64,000 nt of DNA from Siphonodentalium dalli (lineage: Eukaryota; Mollusca; Scaphopoda; Gadilida; Siphonodentaliidae): positions 204,314,978 to 204,378,977 of the forward strand of contig CP136066.1 in the NCBI GenBank assembly GCA_032622095.1, given 5' to 3'. The position numbers and the translations under genes are program-made. The notes under the pieces were generated by a model that saw only the letters and a program-made list of their open reading frames with translations, ran no database searches and was not told where the DNA came from. Shown one piece after another: positions 56,609-64,000 of this stretch. Numbering within the stretch: the first letter of the stretch is position 1; the number at the start of each line of letters is the position of its first letter.

Positions 56609-57480
56609 GTAAGTACTAAATACGATTGCACCGAGTTAATATGCAGCACACCTTATACTCGGTTCCTCGTGGCTCACCCTCAAGTAAGTACTAAATACTG
56701 CACCGAGTTATGATGCAGCACATCTCATACTCGGTTCCTCGTAGCTCACCCTCAAATAAGTACTAAATACTGCACCGAGTTACGATGGAGCACACACCTC
56801 ATTCTCGGTTCATCAAAGCTCACCCTCATATATGTACTAAATACGACTGCGCCGAGTTAATATGCAGCACACCTCATACTAGGTTCATCAAAGCTCACCC
56901 TCAAATAAGTACAAAATACTGCACCGAGTTATGATGCAGCACACCTCATACTCGGTTCCTCGTAGCTCACCCTCAAATAAGTACTAAATACTGCACCGAG
57001 TTACGATGGAGCACACACCTCATTCTCGGTTCATCAAAGCTCACCCTCATATATGTACTAAATACGACTGCGCCGAGTTAATATGCAGCACACCTCATAC
57101 TAGGTTCATCAGAGCTCACCCTCAAATAAGTACAAATTACTGCACCGAGTTATGATGCAGCACACCTTATACTCGGTTCCTCGTAGCTCACCCTCAAGTA
57201 AGTACTAAATACTGCACCGAGTTACGATGGAGCACACACCTCATTCTCGGTTCCTCATAGCTCACCCTCAAGTAAGTACTAAATACTGCACCGAGTTATG
57301 ATGGAGCACACTTCATGCTCGGTTCCTCGTAGCTCACCCTCAAGTAAGTATTAAATACTGCACTGGATTACGATGGAACACACCTCATTCTCGGTTTGTC
57401 AAAGCCCATATGCACCCTCAAGTAAGTACTAAATACTGCACCGAGCACAGCTCATACTCAGTTCCTCGAAGGGCATCATC
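56575..57480 (+). repeat. ~74-bp minisatellite derived from exon 2 end plus 5' splice site
   Basis: About 12 units follow the exon. Each has ATACTCGGTTCCTCGTAGCT, CACCCTCAAGTAAGTACTAA and ATACTGCACCGAGTTATGAT. The exon end reads ACACTCGGTCCATCAAAGCT, CACCCTCTAGTAAGTACTAA, ATACGATTGCACCGAGTTAA, so it is clearly the same unit. GTAAGT is kept at 56609 (authentic), 56684 and four units near 57210, 57280, 57350 and 57420. Units in between have ATAAGT or ATATGT. A three-unit (221-bp) higher-order block occurs twice (about 56715-57150). Confidence 0.93.
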
Positions 57481-57746
57481 AAGTTCGCGTGTTTCTGTTG
57501 ATTAGGGTATACATCGCCGTCCTCGCGTGATCACGTGATCGATGACATAACCGGAAGCGATCGACGGGCGTTTCATTAATGTCCGCTGCTTACTTCCGGT
57601 CAAATTCGCCTCAAAATTGAAGTTGACAAGCACAACTCTTTATTATCCATTTAATTGCTAAATACTCACAGGTTATTAGTTCCCTAATATGACATGTTCA
57701 GATAAAAAGTTGACCCTTTCATGACGGGAGCTGTGCTGGTGAAGCA
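57481..57746. other. intron 2 sequence without recognised features
   Basis: Contains a palindromic GATCACGTGATC near 57529. No gene or element is called. Confidence 0.5.
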
Positions 57747-58140
57747 TTAAAGACCCTGTGTCAGTGCGTTCTCTTATAGGGAGCCTAGCATATATAAGTG
57801 AATACATAGAGGATATCCACACTTTTTCAGTGGATATGGGTTATATCTCATGAGTGATGACAAAACATTGAATTTCCACGAGTGGCTTTATAGCCACGAG
57901 TGGAAATTCAAATGTTTTGTCATCACGAATGAGATTTAACCGATATCCACTGAAAAAGTGTGGATATTTAGTTACTTGCCTATCGCCCCCAATGAATGTC
58001 AATGCATCAGAAATTTCAAGCTGATATCACTCACTAGTGGGATATCACTTATATCTCACTCTAAAACCTTATAATTCATGGGCAAGTATATAATAAACTG
58101 GCTTACAAGATGAAGTTAAATATTGTTAGGCCAATACACA
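57747..58140. mobile_element. MITE E1 remnant interrupted by another palindrome
   Basis: CCCTGTGTCAGTGCGTTCTC at 57747 is the left end of E1; AATATTGTTAGGCCAATACA at about 58120 is a right-hand piece. Between them lies a hairpin (57811-57967) with arms GGATATCCACACTTTTTCAG, TGATGACAAAACATT and GAATTTCCACGAGTGG, plus an inverted pair TACTTGCC/GGCAAGTA (57973 and 58082). Confidence 0.65.
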
Positions 58141-58202
58141 TTTATTTTCTGTTTTCCTGTTTGTCGTCCATTTATATTTCCTGAAAACCCCTACAAATGA
58201 GT

Positions 58203-58302
58203 AGAATGAGGTCACCAGAGGGTGACTTTAGTGATGCTGCCCCGCATAGCGGGCTAGCATCACCAAATTCACCCTCTGGGGACCTCATTCTGCAAATGAC
58301 AG
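58203..58302. mobile_element. half copy of MITE D
   Basis: AGAATGAGGTCACCAGAGGG through a CCCGCATAGCGGG hairpin to GACCTCATTCTGCAAATGAC. It corresponds to one internal hairpin of the 40.6-kb element, without the outer TIR. Confidence 0.85.
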
Positions 58303-58634
58303 AATAGATAAATAAAATGACTCGTAAATTATAAAGCATGAACATATATATGATGAATAAAACTATAATGTAATTGCATATCAATACATATATAGCACGA
58401 GAAGATAGAATGAGAAATTGACTGTAAGTATTTTGTTGCATATTTGCAAGAATCCATCATCAAAGACAAGAACTCATTGATGATGGCCCACATGTAAATG
58501 AGTGATATTTGCTGGTTGTAATGAATAATGAGACTTTAAGTGGCATTAGCCAGTATCACATTTACGTAGTATCCATGGTTCTAACCGGTCACATCTGGTT
58601 TATGCTTTTTTTATGTACGATATATAATTATGTT
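58303..58634. other. intron 2 sequence without recognised features
   Basis: AT-rich. No gene or repeat recognised. Confidence 0.5.
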
Positions 58635-59009
58635 ACAGTCAATGTCTAAAATCAGTCAATTTGTAAAATACCTGTTTCATTCAGTCAATTTACAAATTGA
58701 CTGTAATTTCCAGTCGTTTTACAAATATGCCTAATTCGTTGTTTATTTGAGGCTGCCAAGTCATTCATTGTACATGTATGTCATGAATGTAAACTAATTC
58801 AAGCGACTAAATAGTATAGAAGTACTAATTATTATCTGGTAAATCTTGCCTTAAATTCTCAGCAAGTAATTTGATAGCTTGTGCGGTTTCTGCTCTCAAA
58901 ATGTTGAACATTAATTTCAGTCAATGTTTAAAAAAAATGCCGAATAATATCAGTCAATTTGTAAAAATTCAGTCATTTTACATATTGACTGGTTTTACGC
59001 ATTGACTGT
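58635..59009. mobile_element. inverted-repeat element with CAGTCAAT subterminal repeats
   Basis: ACAGTCAATGTCTAAAATCA and GTCAATTTGTAAAA at the left are mirrored at the right, ending TTGACTGT at 59009. CAGTCAATTTGTAAAA-like words occur at least six times on both strands. It ends 81 bp before PCSK2 exon 3. Confidence 0.75.
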
Positions 59010-59090
59010 CACATATACCTGTTTTCTTTCTCCGTCCTATGGTTGCAGTTCTGGCAATCGGCCTGACAATGTATGTTTTCTTTTATTCAG

Positions 59091-59285
59091 GTGAAGCGGG
59101 CATTACAGTTAACCGGATTTCCGCGTACAAAGAGAGGATACAAACCAGTAAGGAGTGTGCCCATATCAGACATTCTAAGGGATTATCCACAATATGCTAA
59201 GATACTCGCAAATCACAACGATAAAAGACATGTCGCCCCGGAGGACATTCCAAACGACCCCCTATTCCCGAAGGAATGGTACTTG
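59091..59285 (+). CDS. PCSK2: prohormone convertase 2-like, exon 3 (prodomain end, primary cleavage site)
   Basis: This is 65 codons between acceptor TTTTCTTTTATTCAG (ending 59090) and donor GTAAGT at 59286, phase 0 on both sides. VKRALQLTGFPRTKRGYKPV matches the PC2 junction (x-Gly-Phe-x-R-x-KR followed by Gly-Tyr), where the prodomain is cut. NDPLFPKEWYL matches the start of the PC2 catalytic domain just before the first intron in that domain, and is closer to PC2 than to furin or PC1. Compared with vertebrate PC2, about 27 extra residues lie between the cleavage site and NDPLF. They include a second dibasic site (NDKRHVAPED). Catalytic exons with the Asp-His-Ser triad are outside the window. 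Confidence 0.93.
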
Positions 59286-59354
59286 GTAAGTCTTTGATAT
59301 ACAAGATATTTATCATATTTACGGTGGCGTAGAAATGTATGACTTATTTCAGTA

Positions 59355-59801
59355 TATGTGACTGCCATATCAAATCCAGTCGTAAGTCGGGATTTTTTTT
59401 ACCGTGTGCCAATGCATTCTCTTATATATATATGCGAGTCGACCATAGAGAATGCATTGGCCAAACAAAGTTTTACAATTTTAATAATTTTTACTTGTAT
59501 TCTTTAACAATTTTATAATTTCACCCATACAGAGCCCCAGACAAACATGAGCAGACGACACTCTTCTATATGCTTCTACATATGTGTGGGGCTCCCTGCA
59601 GGGTAATGGATGTTTTTTATTTTATGTCCTAAAAATTGTAAGAAACATTTATTTAAAAAAAATGATAAAAAATTGTTAGGCCAATGCATTCTCTTATATA
59701 TGCGAGGCGACCTATGGTCGACTCGCATATATAAGAGAATGCATTGGCACAGGGTAAAAAAATCCCGACTTACGACTGGATTTGATATGGCGGGTCACAT
59801 A
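59355..59801 (+). mobile_element. MITE B copy 3 carrying E1
   Basis: TA-flanked element 59357-59799 with TIR TGTGACTGCCATATCAAATC and its mirror. The left E1 hairpin is truncated (59405-59462) and the right one complete (59680-59753). The core has CAGAGCCCCAGACAAACATG and GGGGCTCCCTGCAGGGTAAT. Confidence 0.9.
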
Positions 59802-59924
59802 TGTGATGGGGATGAAGAGGTATACATTTTATAGACTTATTGTTTTTCATGTTGCGATCTTTCGGTCGTCCTTACGACATTGTTCGAACTAATGACAGTT
59901 CGTGTTACTTTCATTAAAGGGAGA

Positions 59925-60160
59925 CTGTATCCGATGGCCAATTATGGTCAATCTCATTTTATACTCAACTGTTGAGGATTTTGATTTATTAAAAAGGCAT
60001 AAAGCTCTAGTTTTTTCATGTGATACACAAACTCTGCAACTCGTTATGTTGGGATATAAGATTTTATGAAACTCGTTTAATAATTTTGTTCACAACTAAT
60101 CTAATCAAATTTATCAAACTCGTTTCATACAATCATATATCCCAACATAACTCGTAGGAG
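59925..60160. mobile_element. palindromic element, possible MITE C relative at its left
   Basis: AACTCGTTATGTTGGGATAT and TTATGAAACTCG near 60039-60080 are mirrored at 60118-60155. AAAGGGAGACTGTATCCGAT and CATTTTATACTCAAC just upstream resemble the MITE C terminus. Confidence 0.55.
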
Positions 60161-60170
60161 ATTCTTTATA

Positions 60171-62790
60171 TACCTAATGTTTGATGTTCACGATAAGCAT
60201 ATAATGGAAACCGAATGAATATTGATTGTGCACGCAATAAACTCTATATATCTATCGCCAAGATGTGAACTTTGATATTTAAACTATAATTATGCCCATG
60301 ATTTCAACGACGACAATCCTGCGGATTAATTAATTCTTATATCTTATCTTTTGAGTTCTTTTCTGTAGTCTGAATGTCAAATGTTCCTAACGGTGACAAC
60401 CCCACATGTAGAATAATTCGCCTCTTTTAACTGAAGCTCTTGTCATGTGGCCTAAATGTCAAATGTTCCTAACGATGACAACCATGTACACTAATTCTCC
60501 CCTTTTTTATTTAAGCTATTGTCATGTGCCCTAAATGTCAAATGTTTGGCTTCTTGTAATCAGGAATAACGTCGCGTTAATTATCCGCCTGAATTCATGT
60601 TCAGCTCTCTGAAATTGAATAACGCTCTTGTTCGGCGGAGATTACGATACCGCGCAAATGTTACTCAGGGAATTGATTTCACATTCAATTCAATATCTAT
60701 TCAATGTAAGCTAAACCCACAACGGAAACTCCAAACAACTATCTGATGAAGGCAGAAGGCAAAAGTAAAGTGTGACATGCGACGTGGTGGGTGTTACCCC
60801 GATGTCCCACGATCTTAGTATGTGAATCCGACGTTGACTGCATGATGTTATAGACTCAGAATTATTATTATTATATATCATGAAATTTATATAAATCTGC
60901 ATGGACACAATACAACAAACGGAGCTCTGTAGTGAAACAATATGATGTGAATTTGATTATACCTAATATTTGGTGTTCAAGGTCAGCATATAATTGCAAC
61001 CGGTTGGATATTTATTGTGCACGCAATGAACTCTATATCTATCGCCAAGATGTGAACTTTGATATTTAAACTATAATTATGCCTAAGATTTCAACGATGA
61101 CAATCCTGCTGTATAATTATTTTTTATATCTTATCTTTTGAGTTCTTTTTCCTGCAGTCTAAATGTCAAATGTTCCTAACGATGACAACGATGTAGAATA
61201 ATTCGCCTCTTTTCACCGAAGCTCTTGTTGTGTGTCCTAAATATCAAATATTTGGCTTCTTGTAATCGTAATATCGTCGCGTTAATTCTCCGCCTGAATT
61301 CATGTTCCAATGTCTGGAATTGAATAACGCTCTTGTCCGGTGGAGATTATGATTCCGTGCTAACGTCACCAGGGGAATTGGTTTCACATTATATTCAATC
61401 TATTCAATGTAAGCTGCACCCACAACGGACACTCCAAACAATTATCTGATGAATTTATATAGCCATAGTCTGCAGAAGGCAAAAGTAAAGTGTGACATGC
61501 GACGTGGTGGGTGTAAGGGGTGTTACCCCGATGTCCCACGACCTTAGTGTGTGAATCCGACGTTGACTGCATGTCATAGACTCAGAATTATTATTATTAT
61601 TGTATATAATTAACTTTATATAAAACTGCATGGAAATTGTACAACAAGGGCAGCTCTGTATAGTGAAGAAATATGACGTGAATGTATTTATACCTAATAT
61701 TTGGTGTTCAAGATCAGCATATAATTGAAACCGATTTGATATTTATTGTGCACGCAATGAATTCTATATCAACCCCGGAGATGTGAACTTTGATATTTAA
61801 ATTATAATTATGCCCCATGATTTCAACGATGACAACCCTGCAGACTAATTCATTCCTAATTTAGTTTCTTTTGAGTTTTTTTATGTAGCTTAAATGTCAA
61901 TTTTTCCCAACGATGACAACTATGTAGACTAATTCACCTATTTTAATTGAAGCTCTTGTCACGTGGTATAAGTGTCATATGTTTGGCTTCTTGTAATGGG
62001 AATAACGTCGCGTTAATTATCCGCCTGAATTCATGTTCCAATGTCTGAAATTGAATAACGCTTATGCTCGGCGGAGATTACGATACCGCGCAAAGGTTAC
62101 TCAGGGAATTGGTTTTACATTCTAATCAATCTATTCAATGTAAGCTAACCCCACAACGAAAACTCACAAACCACTATCTGGTGAATGTATATAACCATAT
62201 AAAGCGAGGCAAAAGTATAGTGCGACATGCGACGTGGTGGGTGTAAGGGGTGGTACCCCGATGTCCCACGATCTTAGTGTATGTATCCACCGTTGACTGA
62301 TGTCATAGACTCAGAATTATTATTATTATTATTATTGTTATTATTATTATTATATATCATGAACTTTATATAAAACTGGATGGACATACTACAACAAACG
62401 GAACTCTGTAGTGAAGCAACATGCTGTGAATTTGATTATACCTGTGATGTGAACTTTGATATTTAAATTATAATTATTCCCATGATGTTAACGATGACAA
62501 TTCTGCAGACTATTTAATTCCTAATTTCGTTTCTTTTGAGTTGTTGTTATGTAGCCTAAATATCAAATGTTTCCAAAGATGACAACCATGTGGACTAATT
62601 CACCCCCTATTTTATTGAAGCTATTGTCACGTGGTATAAATGTCAAATGTTTCGCTTCCTTTAATCGGAATAACGTCTCCGCCTCAGTTCACGGTCCGAA
62701 TGTCTGGAAATTAAATAACGATCTTGTTCGGCGAAGATTACGATAACGCGATAACGTCACTGGGGAAATTAATTTCACAATGTATTAAAT
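60171..62790 (+). repeat. ~0.75-kb tandem repeat, about 3.5 copies
   Basis: Units start TACCTAATATTTGGTGTTCA (60171, 60961, 61691; a shortened fourth near 62440). Shared blocks are ATGTGAACTTTGATATTTAA, AACGATGACAAC, CGTCGCGTTAATTATCCGCC, GACATGCGACGTGGTGGGTG and TGTCCCACGATCTTAGT. Periods are about 790, 730 and 750 bp. ATT microsatellites (for example 62318-62353) lie inside. No conserved frame. Confidence 0.9.
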
Positions 62791-63082
62791 AGACACCTTT
62801 CCCACAATGGACTGATAAGAATTACGACACGCTAATATATCCGTATTTTTACGATCCAAAAACGTTTCGCAGAATTGATGACCAAAAGGTTTTGGAGAAA
62901 TGTTTGCCGTTCAAACTTCTTGCCACTCGCATTAAGGTTATATTGTTCTATTTGCCGTGTTTAGTTTTGCATAGTTAAGTATGTTGTTGTTAGGTCATCG
63001 TCAGCGATATAGACTCGATGATTGCTTGTAAAGGTCGTAACCGTAAATCGTAACTACGGATATGGCAAAACGACAACTGATA
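62791..63082. other. unassigned sequence
   Basis: No feature recognised. Confidence 0.5.
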
Positions 63083-63497
63083 TATGTGACCCGCCATATC
63101 AAATCCAGTCGTAAGTCGGGATTTTTTTTACCCTGTGCCAATGCATTCTCTTATATATGCGAGTCGACCATAGGTCGCCTCGCATATATAAGAGAATGCA
63201 TTGGCCTAACAATTTTTTACAATTTTAATAATTTGTTCTTGTATTCTTTAGCAATTTTATAATTTCACCCATACAGAGCCCCAGACAAACATGAGCAGAC
63301 GACACTCTTCTATATGCTTATATATATGTGTGGGGCTCCCTGCAGGGTAATGGATGTTTTTTAGTTTATGTCCTAAAAATTGTAAGAAACATTTATTTAA
63401 AAAACATGATAAAAAATTGTTAGGCCTATGGTCGACTCGCATATATAAGAGAATGCATTGGCACAGGGTAAAAAAAATCCCGACTTACGACTGGATT
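63083..63497 (+). mobile_element. MITE B copy 4 carrying E1, 3' truncated
   Basis: TA then TGTGACCCGCCATATCAAAT at 63085, E1 hairpin 63135-63204, the same core as copy 3, and a right E1 half at 63425-63468. The right TIR stops at CTTACGACTGGATT (63497), so the last ~25 bp are missing. Confidence 0.9.
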
Positions 63498-64000
63498 GTA
63501 TCAAATTGTCGTGACGTTGTACCTTATACTCGTAATTGTATCAGTAGTAGTTCATTATGCAAAATATAGATCACGTAAGGACCTAAAGTAAACCCAGAAC
63601 GGAATTCCGAACCATGATATTCATAGTGCACAGCCATAGTCCTCACAATGCCAACGTATATAATAGAGAGTGTCATCCATGATTATGCCGACAGTATGGG
63701 GGTTAGCGGGCACCCCAACTATTGTGAAAACAGTAGAAATTTGATTGACGACACGACATAAGTTGGGGAATTCAGACCAAATTTACATTGAATTTGTTAT
63801 GATAGTTTGATTTTAAAGCCGTATTTATTGCATTATGTGTTGTTTTTAGACCAAAAATAGAATATGTTCCTACTCTGGGTTAACTATTTGGACAGAAATA
63901 ATCTTCAGTTAAAATAATTCCTATAATATAGTGGGTGCTAGGTCAGATATTTCCAATAGTTGGAACTTTTGAAGTACCAGTTGAATAATGCCAACCGAAG
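63498..64000. other. unassigned sequence at the right edge
   Basis: No gene or repeat recognised. It is presumably intron 3 of the PCSK2-like gene. Confidence 0.45.

Noticed and set aside
56404-56619. 71-codon frame over exon 2 as a separate gene
   Set aside because: It is in a different register from the conserved prodomain reading, crosses the acceptor site and shows no similarity.
59610-59834. Frames such as LLGQCILLYMRGDLWSTRIY, seen several times in the window
   Set aside because: They are translations of the E1 hairpin and recur wherever E1 occurs.
59286-64000. Search for the next convertase exon (catalytic Asp region)
   Set aside because: No frame resembling the DDG catalytic segment is present; the region is repeats and MITEs, so the exon must lie beyond 64000.

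Overview
This is a gene-poor, repeat-dense, AT-rich stretch of an animal nuclear genome. The clade assignment rests on one split gene with GT-AG introns and metazoan-type transposable elements. The mix of short inverted-repeat elements, non-LTR retrotransposon ends and minisatellites fits a marine invertebrate, possibly a mollusc or other lophotrochozoan, but I cannot place it more closely. There are no prokaryotic operons, rRNA genes or CRISPR arrays.

The only conserved cellular gene I can support is the 5' part of a prohormone convertase 2 (PCSK2-like) gene on the + strand. Exon 1 (33552-33734) encodes the signal peptide and the start of the prodomain. Exon 2 (56501-56608) encodes the rest of the prodomain, including the internal RMRR site. 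Exon 3 (59091-59285) encodes the prodomain end, the TKR primary cleavage site and the start of the catalytic domain. All three exons end in phase 0. Intron 1 is about 22.8 kb and full of transposon relics; intron 2 is about 2.5 kb. The catalytic exons lie beyond the window.

Layout: 1-1.2 kb is an 88-bp hairpin-bearing tandem repeat. 1.2-9.7 kb holds MITE relics, degenerate repeats and a 63-bp minisatellite (7.3-8.4 kb). 9.7-11.1 kb holds relics of an unnamed basic/coiled-coil coding family that recurs at 29.8-31.4 kb. 11.7-18.5 kb is one 32-bp satellite of about 210 copies with higher-order structure. 19.9-23.5 kb contains a SINE inside a block flanked by 16-bp direct repeats, and several copies of a dispersed repeat rich in nuclear-receptor-like half-sites. 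24.6-26.3 kb is a large divergent inverted repeat. 27.6-29.7 kb is an ORF1-only LINE-like element with an intact 547-codon reading frame. 33.5-59.3 kb is the PCSK2-like gene. 59.3-64 kb, in its third intron, holds more MITEs and a roughly 0.75-kb tandem repeat.

The most unusual observation concerns PCSK2 exon 2. Its last bases, together with its 5' splice site, are the founding unit of a ~74-bp minisatellite that fills the start of intron 2. Several copies still carry a perfect GTAAGT donor. The first duplicate donor would extend the exon by exactly 25 open, in-frame codons inside the prodomain. Other notable items are a palindromic MITE carried as a passenger inside two unrelated MITE families, two elements with clean 8-bp target-site duplications, and a 16-unit higher-order repeat in the satellite.
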